From Fimbriimonadaceae bacterium (GTDB taxonomy: Bacteria > Armatimonadota > Fimbriimonadia > Fimbriimonadales > Fimbriimonadaceae), in contig CP075366.1 in NCBI GenBank assembly GCA_019454145.1, positions 2,694,790 to 2,758,789 on the forward strand: a DNA stretch of 64,000 nt, given 5' to 3'. Position 1 is the first letter of the stretch; every line of letters begins with the position of its first letter. The notes under the pieces are model-generated. The model did no database searches, was not told the origin of the DNA, and saw nothing but the letters and a program-made list of their open reading frames with translations. Shown here piece by piece: positions 52,582 to 60,800 of this stretch. The position numbers and the translations under genes were made by a program.

Positions 52582-53406
52582 ATGGAGACCGCGTTATCCA
52601 CTTCAGTTCAGGCGGTTGTCGAAATGCAGCCTGAAGAAGCGATTACTGATGCCACTGGCTTAATTGAAGCCAAAGAAGTGGATTTTTTCTACGGTACTTT
52701 TCAGGCCCTCAAAAAAGTTTCGTTGGAAATGCGCCCCCAACGTGTTACTGCGCTGATTGGCCCTTCGGGATGCGGTAAGTCCACGTTTTTGCGATGCCTC
52801 AACCGCATGAATGACCTCATTGACGGCACCCGTTTGGAAGGGAAGGTCACAATAGATGGGCACGACATTTATGCCCCTCAAGTGGATGTAGTCGAACTCC
52901 GCAAGACGGTGGGAATGGTTTTCCAAAAGCCGAATCCGTTCCCTATGTCAATTTTCGATAACATCGCTTACGGTCCAAAAATCCACGGTATTAAAAAGAA
53001 AGCCGAGCTTGAAGAAATAGTCGAGCGGTGCCTTGTCCGGGCAGCTTTGTGGGATGAAGTCAAAGATAAGTTGAACCAAAGCGCGCTAGGAATTTCCGGC
53101 GGACAGCAACAGCGACTTTGTATTGCGCGAACCATTGCCGTGAACCCAGAAATCATCCTCATGGATGAACCTTGCTCGGCACTCGACCCGGTAGCAACTG
53201 CGAAGATCGAAGACTTGATGCTGGAACTGAAAAAGCAATACACTATTGTTATCGTCACCCATAACATGCAGCAGGCTCAGCGGGCCAGCGAGGTTACGGC
53301 ATTCTTTATGCATGGTGAACTTGTAGAGTTCGCCCCGACAAGAGATATTTTCTTGCGACCGAAAGACCCTCGAACTGAAGACTACATTTCAGGCCGATTC
53401 GGTTGA
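52582..53406 (+). CDS. pstB: Phosphate ABC transporter ATP-binding protein
   Basis: 274 residues. Walker [24 protein letters not shown] with the PstB-typical CLNRMNDL helix, signature [19 protein letters not shown], Walker [15 protein letters not shown] and switch His in VTHNMQQA. The C-terminal part ([22 protein letters not shown]) matches PstB. The first ~25 residues are an extra, poorly conserved extension ([15 protein letters not shown]). No pstS, pstC, pstA or phoU is next to it. Its substrate is inferred from sequence type alone. Confidence 0.93.
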   Translation: METALSTSVQAVVEMQPEEAITDATGLIEAKEVDFFYGTFQALKKVSLEMRPQRVTALIGPSGCGKSTFLRCLNRMNDLIDGTRLEGKVTIDGHDIYAPQVDVVELRKTVGMVFQKPNPFPMSIFDNIAYGPKIHGIKKKAELEEIVERCLVRAALWDEVKDKLNQSALGISGGQQQRLCIARTIAVNPEIILMDEPCSALDPVATAKIEDLMLELKKQYTIVIVTHNMQQAQRASEVTAFFMHGELVEFAPTRDIFLRPKDPRTEDYISGRFG

Positions 53407-54306
53407 TTGCTAGTTCAAAAATCCTGGCAATTGTTACAGTTTTGCCAGGTAATTACGCCCGAATTACCTGATATGGCCCGTGACGGATCAATATATGACG
53501 GTGCAATAGGTTGTACGGGTTGGAGCCGTACGGGTTTTCAGGCATTCATAGTGAGTATTGACAAGCATTTAGAAGCTGCTCGGCGTGCGCTGAGTGACTT
53601 CATGGGGAGTGCGCCCGACGGTGCATTACTGGTAGAAAAAAGTGATCGGGTTGTTGCGCTCGACGCTTCGGTCTGCCAAACCCTTGGCTTGGAACCAATG
53701 GAAGCCCTTGGACAAAAGCTCAAAAAGATATCTGAAGACCTCCATCATCTGCCAGCGGCTGTCCTCATTTCTCAGTTCAAAACTGATGGCACTCCCTACT
53801 CAATCGCCAAGATTGAAGTCGGCGATAAGCTTGCAGTCGGTATTTGGCTGAACTCCAGAACATCAGAGCCAGTAGCCAAACCTGTGGAAGAAGCCTCCAA
53901 CGAAATTGACCTCCTTGAGCCGTTGCTCAGCCGACCAAGTCAGGATGAACTAATGGCTTGGCTCGGAGAACTCTTCGATCGCCACTCAAATCATCAACTG
54001 GGAGCAATCGCCCTCAAGCAGGGCTCTTCAATGGCACTCTGGACCTCTTGGCCTGCGACAGAAGTTCCGATCCTTCCATTGCGATTTAATGCTGAAATCA
54101 GCATGGCGTTCCGAACTGGAAAGGGTGGAAAAACCAATTCGCAGACCGAACCTGCTCGAGTGGAAGGAGCCAATATTGAACCGTTAATTGTTAGCGGTCA
54201 GGTGATCGGCTTAGTGGTTTGGCAAGGAAAGCAACCGATGGTCAATCGTTTGTTGCCTTCTATCCCAATCGCGCTCCAACGCTTTGCTGATAAGCTAGGC
54301 GATTAA
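53407..54306 (+). CDS. PAS-like soluble protein, unknown
   Basis: Frame open from just after the pstB stop. The most likely start is the GTG at 53551 (with CAGG 9 bases upstream), giving about 250 residues; an ATG at 53473 is possible, while the 5' part overlaps two hairpins. Residues from VSIDKHLEAARRALSDFM contain a PAS-like stretch (GALLVEKSDRVVALDASVCQTLGLEP) and a later half with LSRPSQDELMAWLGELF and a GAF/roadblock-like end (SGQVIGLVVW). No catalytic motif. The end overlaps convergent cutC by 12 bases. Confidence 0.5.
   Translation: MLVQKSWQLLQFCQVITPELPDMARDGSIYDGAIGCTGWSRTGFQAFIVSIDKHLEAARRALSDFMGSAPDGALLVEKSDRVVALDASVCQTLGLEPMEALGQKLKKISEDLHHLPAAVLISQFKTDGTPYSIAKIEVGDKLAVGIWLNSRTSEPVAKPVEEASNEIDLLEPLLSRPSQDELMAWLGELFDRHSNHQLGAIALKQGSSMALWTSWPATEVPILPLRFNAEISMAFRTGKGGKTNSQTEPARVEGANIEPLIVSGQVIGLVVWQGKQPMVNRLLPSIPIALQRFADKLGD
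53423..53470 (+). promoter_or_regulatory. Two mutually exclusive hairpins after pstB
   Basis: Hairpin 1 pairs CCTGGCAA (53423) with TTGCCAGG (53442). Hairpin 2 pairs CAGGTAATT (53446) with AATTACCTG (53462). They share CAGG, so only one can form at a time, as in attenuators. Whether this acts is unknown. Confidence 0.4.
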
Positions 54307-54984
54307 TGCCTGTTTAACTCGCGTTATGCGCTCAGGATCAATCTTTGGCAACGCTGCCCCCTGATAACCGGTGCGTTCTATCTGTCCGGCTCTTAGTGAG
54401 AAGTGGATTTCCGCAATCCCTAATTCTAGGAGAGCCTTGGCATTTGATTCGCGAACACCACCACCCGCTAAAATTGGAATAGGAGAAGTCAGGAGTAGTT
54501 CTTTGAGCCCGTCCATCCCGTTTTCCACATTCGTTTTGCAGCCAGAGGTAAGAATTCGGGCAAATCCTAACTCTTTGAGTAATCTCAAGTCTTCCTGAGA
54601 CCTCGGTGATTCGTCGAAAACCCGATGAAACGTTGCCGGTTTTCCTTTTGTCCTTGCAATGAGTTCTCGATTCCGAAACTCATCAATTCTGCCAACGGAG
54701 TCTAAACATCCGAAGCAGAGTCCGTCGGCTCCATTCTCAGCAAACCACTCCACATCTTCCAGCATCGCCTGAAAATCAGGTTCATTAGGAGTGAAATCTG
54801 CCTCAGGTTGCAGAACCATCACAAAGACGGGAATTTGCACTAACCGTTTGATTGCAAGAAAAGTTGATGGACTAGGAGTAACCCCTCCGGTTGATAATGC
54901 CGCGCAGATTTCGATTCGATCAGCCCCGAATTCTGCGGCAAGCAGAGCTTCCTCTACGGTTCCACAGCTCACTTCAATAATCAT
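54295..54984 (-). CDS. cutC: CutC family protein
   Basis: 229 residues of the CutC TIM barrel. Matches include EVSCGTVEEALLAAEFGADRIEICAALSTGGVTPS, VFVMVLQPEADF, FHRVFDESPR, ILTSGCKTNVENGMDGLKEL and ILAGGGVRESNAKALLE. Once tied to copper tolerance; that role is disputed and the reaction is unknown. CATAAT lies 9 bases before the ATG, without a ribosome-binding site. Overlaps the 53407 gene by 12 bases tail to tail. Confidence 0.9.
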   Translation of the reverse strand: MIIEVSCGTVEEALLAAEFGADRIEICAALSTGGVTPSPSTFLAIKRLVQIPVFVMVLQPEADFTPNEPDFQAMLEDVEWFAENGADGLCFGCLDSVGRIDEFRNRELIARTKGKPATFHRVFDESPRSQEDLRLLKELGFARILTSGCKTNVENGMDGLKELLLTSPIPILAGGGVRESNAKALLELGIAEIHFSLRAGQIERTGYQGAALPKIDPERITRVKQALIA

Positions 54985-55084
54985 GGATAGGGCATTATGG
55001 CCCGTCCCAAAGGATGGTTTTAGAGTTGGTTACACTTGAACGACTCCAACTTCGGTTCCCACCGACTCGACGAGGATTCGCAAT

Positions 55085-56623
55085 ATGGGATTAACGATGC
55101 CGACACACAGCTCCTTTGACCTTTCTGATGCCACTCGCGTTTATCGCAACCTTTCGCCTGCTGAACTTGTTGAACAAGCGATTCGCAACGGTGAAGGTGA
55201 ATTGGCCGCCAACGGAGCCTTTGTCGCTCGCACCGGAAAGTACACCGGTCGCACTCCAAAAGATAAGTGCGTCGTTCGAGATTCAGAAACCGAAAACAAC
55301 ATCTGGTGGGATAACAACGCAGAAATCTCCACCGAGCAGTTTGCTCACCTTCGCAAGCGCGCCCAAGATGGAATCGCTGGTCGAACCCTTTATATCGTAG
55401 ACACTTACGGTGGAGCTGATCCGGCTCACCGAATCAAGGTTAGATTTATCGTTGAAAAGGCATGGCATGCGCTGTTTATCCGTACTCTGCTGATTCGCCC
55501 TGAAATTGAAGAATTCGCGACATTTGAGCCAGATTGGACAGTAGTTGACCTCTGCACCATTTCGATGGATCCAGAAAAGGACAACACCAAGGGCGATGCA
55601 GTTATCGCGCTGAACTTCTCAGAAAAAGAAGTCCTGATCATGGGCACCCAGTATGCGGGTGAAATGAAGAAGTCAGTCTTCACCATCCTCAACTACCTCT
55701 TGCCGCTGAAGAATGTTTTGAGCATGCACTGCTCGGCAAATATCGGTAAAGACGGCGACACCGCCCTGTTCTTTGGACTGAGCGGAACCGGAAAAACCAC
55801 GCTCTCTGCTGACCCGAACCGCAACCTGATTGGTGACGACGAGCATGGTTGGAGTGATACTGGCGTGTTCAACTTTGAGGGCGGATGTTACGCAAAATGC
55901 ATCAAGCTCAGCGAAGAAGGCGAACCTCAAATCTGGAACGCGATCAAGTTCCAAAGCGTTCTTGAAAACGTTGTTCTGGATGATCGTCGCCGACCAGATT
56001 ACGACGACACGACTTACACTGAAAATACTCGATGCGCCTATCCTCTACAAAACGTAGATGGTGCGGTGATCCCTAGTGTGGGTGGACATCCGCAAAACGT
56101 GGTGTTCCTCACCGCCGACGCGTTTGGCGTTTTGCCTCCACTCAGCCGATTGGATGCTGACCAAACTATGTACCACTTCCTGAATGGCTACACTGCCAAG
56201 GTTGCTGGAACCGAAGCTGGTGTTACCGAACCACAAGCAACTTTCAGCTCATGCTTCGGTCAGCCGTTTTTGCCATTGCCTCCAAAGGTTTACGCAGAAC
56301 AACTTAAGAAAAAGATTGAACAGCACAACGTTCGAGTCTGGTTGGTCAACACTGGTTGGACCGGTGGTGGCTACGGAGTTGGCAACCGCATGAAGCTTTC
56401 TTACACTCGGGCAATGATCACCGCCGCTCTGGCGGGCGAACTTGACAATGTGGAGTACCAAAAGGATCCTGTATTCGGACTCAACATTCCAACTTCCTGT
56501 CCAGGCGTTCCAACTGAAGTTCTGACCCCACGCGAAACATGGGCTGATAAAGCCGCATACGATGCAAAGGCAACCGAACTTCGAGATATGTTCGAAGCGA
56601 ACTTCAAGAAGTTCACAAGTTAA
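55085..56623 (+). CDS. pckA: Phosphoenolpyruvate carboxykinase (ATP)
   Basis: Gluconeogenic enzyme turning oxaloacetate into PEP with ATP; 512 residues, slightly short of usual 530-540. Signatures: SMHCSANIGKDGDTALFFGL, P-loop GLSGTGKTTLSADPNRNLIGDDEHGW, GGCYAKCIKL, TWVNTGW-like VWLVNTGWTGGGYGVG and the RYSxP-like NTRCAYPL. This is the ATP type. GAGGA lies about 9 bases before the ATG; a second in-frame ATG at 55097 is possible. A strong terminator follows. Confidence 0.96.
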   Translation: MGLTMPTHSSFDLSDATRVYRNLSPAELVEQAIRNGEGELAANGAFVARTGKYTGRTPKDKCVVRDSETENNIWWDNNAEISTEQFAHLRKRAQDGIAGRTLYIVDTYGGADPAHRIKVRFIVEKAWHALFIRTLLIRPEIEEFATFEPDWTVVDLCTISMDPEKDNTKGDAVIALNFSEKEVLIMGTQYAGEMKKSVFTILNYLLPLKNVLSMHCSANIGKDGDTALFFGLSGTGKTTLSADPNRNLIGDDEHGWSDTGVFNFEGGCYAKCIKLSEEGEPQIWNAIKFQSVLENVVLDDRRRPDYDDTTYTENTRCAYPLQNVDGAVIPSVGGHPQNVVFLTADAFGVLPPLSRLDADQTMYHFLNGYTAKVAGTEAGVTEPQATFSSCFGQPFLPLPPKVYAEQLKKKIEQHNVRVWLVNTGWTGGGYGVGNRMKLSYTRAMITAALAGELDNVEYQKDPVFGLNIPTSCPGVPTEVLTPRETWADKAAYDAKATELRDMFEANFKKFTS

Positions 56624-56633
56624 GGCGCAGAAC

Positions 56634-56671
56634 AAAAAAGACCCCAAGCAGTTTGGCTTGGGGTCTTTTTT
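56634..56671. terminator. Bidirectional rho-independent terminator after pckA
   Basis: A GC-rich stem GACCCCAAGC/GCTTGGGGTC, extended by A/T pairs, with a T-run after it on the plus strand and an A-run before it. It ends 13 bases from the convergent pseudopilin-like gene, so it likely serves both. Confidence 0.92.
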
Positions 56672-56683
56672 GTTTGTTAGCGT

Positions 56684-57514
56684 TTAGCGGACGATCCATT
56701 CGTGGCGACCAGGGATAACTGCCGCTCGTTCTGGCGAGATTCTTCCTCGGTGACCGTCAACAAAAATTACGTGAAGCGAACCTTCCTTGTGTCGGCCTTT
56801 TACTGAACTTCCGCCAAAGTTGCCGCCAGCCGAGTTTCTAAATGCGAGTCTTGTCACATATTTTGTAGACTCATCGTATAAGAACTCGCTCGTATCGTAG
56901 CCTATGGAAAACGCGTCGTAGGGCACAACTTCGCCGTTAGTAAGTTTAAAGGGCAAAGGGTTGTATACATTTTGCGATCCATTGTTTGAAGTTTCACTTA
57001 TCAAAACGGTCTCGTCGTCGTAGGCAACGTCGGAAACAGCGCGGACATTAAGCGCAGAGAGCATTCCGTAAGTAAGCTCAATGTGGTCGAGTTTTTTAGC
57101 TTTCTTTGTCCACATCGAGGCCTCAAAGGATGTTCCATTCACCTTAACAACCTCGTTTGGCTCGGCGGCTGGGCATTTGAATGTTGTTCCCGAGGAGAGC
57201 GTTAGCAAACCCGCCCAAGTGATCGGCTTGCCATTGAAAAGAACTGGCGAGCCATTTTCGCCTGGTTCGAAAATAGGGGGAAACCGCTTATCGTTAATTT
57301 CCGCATATTGCTGGATAGAAGCAGCAATAGACTTCATGTTGCGGGTGCAGCTTGCTTCATCACTTTGCACCTTCATGATCTTATAAAGAGGAATGAGGAG
57401 GGCGGCCAGCGCCACAACAATTAAGGCAATCCATTTGATATCTTTTTTGCCGACGTATTGAGTCCCTAAAGACTTTTCACCCTCCGGGGCATCTGCATCG
57501 TACCGACCGCTCAT
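56684..57514 (-). CDS. Pseudopilin-like protein with non-cleavable anchor
   Basis: 276 residues. A cytoplasmic segment (about 1-27), one membrane helix (IKWIALIVVALAALLIPLY), then CTRNMKSIAASIQQYAEINDKRFPP, which copies the region just after the helix in DUF1559-type prepilins (C-x-NLKQI-x-x-Y-D-x-RFP). The C-terminal GRHKEGSLHVIFVDGHRGRIS is like the H-X9-DG motif of that family, with one extra residue. The FTLIE cleavage site is missing. It overlaps the LCP gene upstream by one base and probably is cotranscribed. Role unknown. Confidence 0.7.
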   Translation of the reverse strand: MSGRYDADAPEGEKSLGTQYVGKKDIKWIALIVVALAALLIPLYKIMKVQSDEASCTRNMKSIAASIQQYAEINDKRFPPIFEPGENGSPVLFNGKPITWAGLLTLSSGTTFKCPAAEPNEVVKVNGTSFEASMWTKKAKKLDHIELTYGMLSALNVRAVSDVAYDDETVLISETSNNGSQNVYNPLPFKLTNGEVVPYDAFSIGYDTSEFLYDESTKYVTRLAFRNSAGGNFGGSSVKGRHKEGSLHVIFVDGHRGRISPERAAVIPGRHEWIVR

Positions 57515-58524
57515 TATTTTGTACTCAGTTGAGCGTATTCACTATCCGACATTGGAACGACGCGGAATTCTCGCAAAGCTTTATCAAGCTTGGTTCCGTC
57601 AACCGAAAGGTCATAGGTGCCCGGAATATCAACGACGGGGACTTGACCCATCCGGATTTTTTCTGTTTCTACAGACTTCATAAATAACACAAGAGAAGCC
57701 ATCTCTTCGTTGTCAAATGCCTTTCCTGAAAGGTCTACAGTTTTGTCCAAAACGTTTGTTGCTTGCGTCCAGTTCTTGATCATCTTTTCTTTAAGCGCAA
57801 GCATCAAATCTTTTTGGCGTTTTTGGCGTTCAAAGTCTGAATCGCCACCGTTGCTTCCTTTTCGGAATCTAACAAACCCAAGGGCATCAGTACCGTTCAG
57901 ATGTTGTCGGCCCTTTTTAAGATTGATGTGAAGGTTGCCTGCATTGTCGTTGTACTTCATGTCTTTGGGGACATAAAGTTCAACTCCGCCAAGCATATCA
58001 ACGATTTCAACGAAGGCATCAAAGTTGAGGACAGCAACTCGGTCTATGTTGACACCAGGCAATAGTTTTTCAACTGCTTTTTTGGAAAGCTCCGGCCCGC
58101 CGATAGCATGGTAAGCATTGATTTTTTGCCTTCTGTAGCCAGGAATTTCGCAGAGTGTATCGCGCGGGATGGAAATCGCTCCCACCATTTTGCGATTAAA
58201 ATCCACCCGGGCAACCATCATCATATCACTGCGGGCGTGAGAATGGATCACTTGCTTGCCACCGTAATAAAGGTCTTTATCGCAACCAAGGATCAACACT
58301 GTCAGGCTGTCGCCACCATCGTTTGAATCAGAAAAAACTTTTTGTGGGGTTTTTTTAGTTAAGCCTTGTAAAACCGTTTCGCGGATGACCTCGCTGCCGT
58401 TTAGCCATCCGGCGATTCCGCCCGCAAATACAAGTCCGCTTAAGAAAAAGATATAAAAAATCCCGCCCAGAATCTTTCGGGCGTTCGTCTTTTTAACTGC
58501 TTTCTTTTTCTTTGCCTGACTCAT
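57514..58524 (-). CDS. LytR-CpsA-Psr (LCP) family protein
   Basis: 336 residues: short Lys-rich N-terminus, one membrane helix (ILGGIFYIFFLSGLVFAGGI), then an extracellular LCP domain with SDMMMVARVDFNRKMVGAISIPRDTL, INAYHAIGGPE, VLNFDAFVEIVDMLGGVEL, ALGFVRFRKGSNGGDSDFERQKRQKDLM. These cover the Arg/Asp positions that bind the lipid pyrophosphate in LCP enzymes, which attach glycopolymers to peptidoglycan. In a diderm the target polymer is unclear. Confidence 0.92.
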   Translation of the reverse strand: MSQAKKKKAVKKTNARKILGGIFYIFFLSGLVFAGGIAGWLNGSEVIRETVLQGLTKKTPQKVFSDSNDGGDSLTVLILGCDKDLYYGGKQVIHSHARSDMMMVARVDFNRKMVGAISIPRDTLCEIPGYRRQKINAYHAIGGPELSKKAVEKLLPGVNIDRVAVLNFDAFVEIVDMLGGVELYVPKDMKYNDNAGNLHINLKKGRQHLNGTDALGFVRFRKGSNGGDSDFERQKRQKDLMLALKEKMIKNWTQATNVLDKTVDLSGKAFDNEEMASLVLFMKSVETEKIRMGQVPVVDIPGTYDLSVDGTKLDKALREFRVVPMSDSEYAQLSTK

Positions 58525-58554
58525 GATAAATGGGTGGCCCGAACCTAGTCTCTC

Positions 58555-58560
58555 ATTATA
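58555..58560 (-). promoter_or_regulatory. -10 box of the LCP operon
   Basis: TATAAT on the minus strand, 30 bases before the ATG at 58524; this transcript would have a leader. The -35 region is weak. Confidence 0.4.
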
Positions 58561-58640
58561 GCGTCCGCATTAGAGCAGAAGTTCCCCCGATTAGGGCACG
58601 TTTTACATCCCATAGGCCGTATGATGGATGTTAAGGTGTG

Positions 58641-59321
58641 ATGAATCGCATGAAACGAGCTGGATTTACCCTCATTGAATTATTGGTTGTGATCGCCATC
58701 ATCGCCATCCTTGCCGCGATTTTGTTCCCAGTGTTCGCTCAAGCCAAAGCCGCGGCAAAGAAAACGGCCTGCATCAGCAACCTATCGCAAATCGGTAAAG
58801 GCAATCTGCTGTACATGGGAGATTACGATGATTTATTCCCGTTTGCCGTTGATCCTATTGATGCGGCCCAGCCGCAGATTTGGAATGCTTACCCGCAGTT
58901 CCAAGCATTGATTCCTAACATGCCGTTTTTGCATGAAGCAGTTCAACCTTATATTAAGAGCTTGGAGCTTTTCCGCTGCCCGAGCGACGACGGCACTAAT
59001 GTACTGGATGACCGCCCGTTTATTCCATTTGATAACCATCCGACGATGCATACGGTTTACAAAACGAGTTACTTTTTCAGAACCGAAATCGCTTTTAAGC
59101 AGCTTTCGCAAACCGGATTACAGAACCCATCAGAAACTAATTTCTTGTTTGATGCAGCGGGCCATTGGCATGGAGCGGCCCCGGCAATGATAGCAAGTAT
59201 AGGAGAACCACAATTTTCCACCAACTTACGCAAGTTTCGATACAACTGCTTGTTTGGTGATATGCATGTCAAAAGCTTGAACAGTGACCAGCTTCAGCAA
59301 GCTTGGAATACTGAACTCTGA
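58641..59321 (+). CDS. Type IV prepilin-like protein, class III signal
   Basis: About 226 residues. N-terminus [17 protein letters not shown] with the prepilin peptidase site (Gly before FTLIE, Glu at +5), followed by [20 protein letters not shown] and then a [15 protein letters not shown] stretch. A C-terminal [14 protein letters not shown] mirrors the H-X9-DG-like end of DUF1559 proteins. AAGG is present 5 bases before the ATG and TATGAT further upstream. Probably a secreted pseudopilin or minor pilin. Pilus gene pair pilB/pilT is 15-19 kb away. Confidence 0.9.
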   Translation: MNRMKRAGFTLIELLVVIAIIAILAAILFPVFAQAKAAAKKTACISNLSQIGKGNLLYMGDYDDLFPFAVDPIDAAQPQIWNAYPQFQALIPNMPFLHEAVQPYIKSLELFRCPSDDGTNVLDDRPFIPFDNHPTMHTVYKTSYFFRTEIAFKQLSQTGLQNPSETNFLFDAAGHWHGAAPAMIASIGEPQFSTNLRKFRYNCLFGDMHVKSLNSDQLQQAWNTEL

Positions 59322-59355
59322 GTGCGCTACTATCTGAGAGTCATGGGGATGCGCA

Positions 59356-60513
59356 ATGATTCTTAGACCGTATGCGTGTGTGGTCAACGGGGAGTTGATC
59401 TGGGGTCAAGAAGTCGAACTTGAAGGGAACAGAATCGTTGCCGTTCGCCCTCACACTGGGATGCCCGACGACTACGTGCTCTCTCCGGCCTTTGTTAATG
59501 CGCATAGCCATCTTGAATACCGGGGAATGCTCGGCAAAATTGAATCGAACGATTTCTTTGGTTTCATACGAGAAATCACGGCCCTGAAAACTAAAGAATC
59601 TGCGAGCGATGTCATCGCGGCTTGCCGAACCGCGGCAATGGAAAACCGTGCAACCGGCGTTGGCTACATCGCAGAACATTCCGACCGAATTGGCGCGGCG
59701 ATGGCGATTCTTGAAGCCGGTCTAGGCGGAGTGATTTTTCAGGAATTAATTACCTTTTTAGAGCACCAAAACCCTGATGAAAAATTCGTAGCGGTTGAAG
59801 AGAAACGGCGTCTCCAAGAACTTGATAGTGGCCTCAGCGCTTATACCAATCCTCATGCGATCTACACGGTGGATGAGGCGAGTTTGCGGAGAGTAGTAAG
59901 CCGGGCTGGCCCATTCAGCATTCACTGCGCGGAGTCAGTGTATGAACGGATGCTCACGGAGAAGGCGGACGGCCCGTTTGCAGAGTTTCAGCGGAAGTCC
60001 GGTTGGAATCCTCCAGTACGTGGATTGTCTCCCGTGGCCTACCTCAATATGCTTGGGTTCTTGCGAATCGGCACTCAACTCGTCCATTGTTGTGATGTAG
60101 ACGAAAGCGATATTGCTCGGATCAAACAAGGCAAATCGGTAGTTGCTCACTGTCCCCGCTCCAATCAAAATCTCGGGTGCCCGATTGCACCAGTGCGCAG
60201 AATGTTAGATGTAGGAATTCAAGTTGGCTTAGGAATGGATTCTCCGGCAAGCGGCGGGCCGATTGATATGTTCGCGGAAATGCAATGTGCATTACAAGTC
60301 TCTCACCAGATCGGGGAAGGCTTAGAAGGTGAGCAAATCATGAACATGGCGACGACAATGGGAGCAACCAGCCTGAGGCTCAACAATTGGGCGATCCAAG
60401 TTGGCTCCACAGTTCCGTTGATTAAAATCCATGTGAGTGGAGCGCATAGTGCCGAGGAAGTTATTGAACGAGGATCGCCCGAGTTAGTGGAATGGATAGA
60501 AGCGAGCGCGTAA
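59356..60513 (+). CDS. Amidohydrolase/aminohydrolase family enzyme
   Basis: 385 residues of the TRZ/ATZ-type amidohydrolase superfamily, with metal ligands in FVNAHSHLEYRG (HxH), IHCAES (His), TQLVHCCDVDE (His) and GMDSPASGG (Asp). Aminohydrolases of this kind act on guanine, S-adenosylhomocysteine, aminodeoxyfutalosine and similar purine-like amines; I cannot choose. GGGGAT lies before the ATG. Its last 22 bases overlap the alkyltransferase-like gene, so they are coupled. Confidence 0.87.
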   Translation: MILRPYACVVNGELIWGQEVELEGNRIVAVRPHTGMPDDYVLSPAFVNAHSHLEYRGMLGKIESNDFFGFIREITALKTKESASDVIAACRTAAMENRATGVGYIAEHSDRIGAAMAILEAGLGGVIFQELITFLEHQNPDEKFVAVEEKRRLQELDSGLSAYTNPHAIYTVDEASLRRVVSRAGPFSIHCAESVYERMLTEKADGPFAEFQRKSGWNPPVRGLSPVAYLNMLGFLRIGTQLVHCCDVDESDIARIKQGKSVVAHCPRSNQNLGCPIAPVRRMLDVGIQVGLGMDSPASGGPIDMFAEMQCALQVSHQIGEGLEGEQIMNMATTMGATSLRLNNWAIQVGSTVPLIKIHVSGAHSAEEVIERGSPELVEWIEASA

Positions 60514-60800
60514 CCGAACTTATCGAAGTCTGCTCTCGAATTCCTTACGGAACCGTGGTCAGCTACGGCGTAGTTGGGCAATGTATGACAAACCGCCCGA
60601 GCGGGTTAGTGGTCGGGCGGTGGATGGCGAACTTCGGAGATCAACTGCCGTGGTGGCGAGTGGTGGGAGCAAAAGGTGATCTGCTCGTCGGTAGGCGCGA
60701 TCCAAGCTTGGCGATCACTCAACGGCAGATGCTGGAATCGGAAGGCGTGGAGTTTGACGAAGAATCTCGCGTGTTAGCGAGATTCTTCCACACGCTTTAA
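60492..60800 (+). CDS. Alkyltransferase-like (ATL) DNA-binding protein
   Basis: 102 residues; the MGMT-type winged helix domain with [15 protein letters not shown] and GRWMAN. The active-site PCHRV of MGMT is LPWWRVV here: Trp takes the Cys place, as in ATL proteins (PWHR), and the following His is also replaced by Trp. Such proteins bind O6-alkylguanine without repair and recruit other pathways. Stop-overlaps: 22 bases with the amidohydrolase, 27 with convergent aroC. Confidence 0.88.
   Translation: MDRSERVTELIEVCSRIPYGTVVSYGVVGQCMTNRPSGLVVGRWMANFGDQLPWWRVVGAKGDLLVGRRDPSLAITQRQMLESEGVEFDEESRVLARFFHTL

Noticed and set aside
52434..52634. A plus-strand open frame after the STN-like gene
   Set aside because: It starts inside the terminator hairpin and overlaps the start of pstB in another frame.
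53471..53550. Cyclic-di-GMP or fluoride riboswitch in the spacer after pstB
   Set aside because: Repeated GACGG and CGGGTT strings recall such motifs, but the conserved core sequences and pairings are not there.
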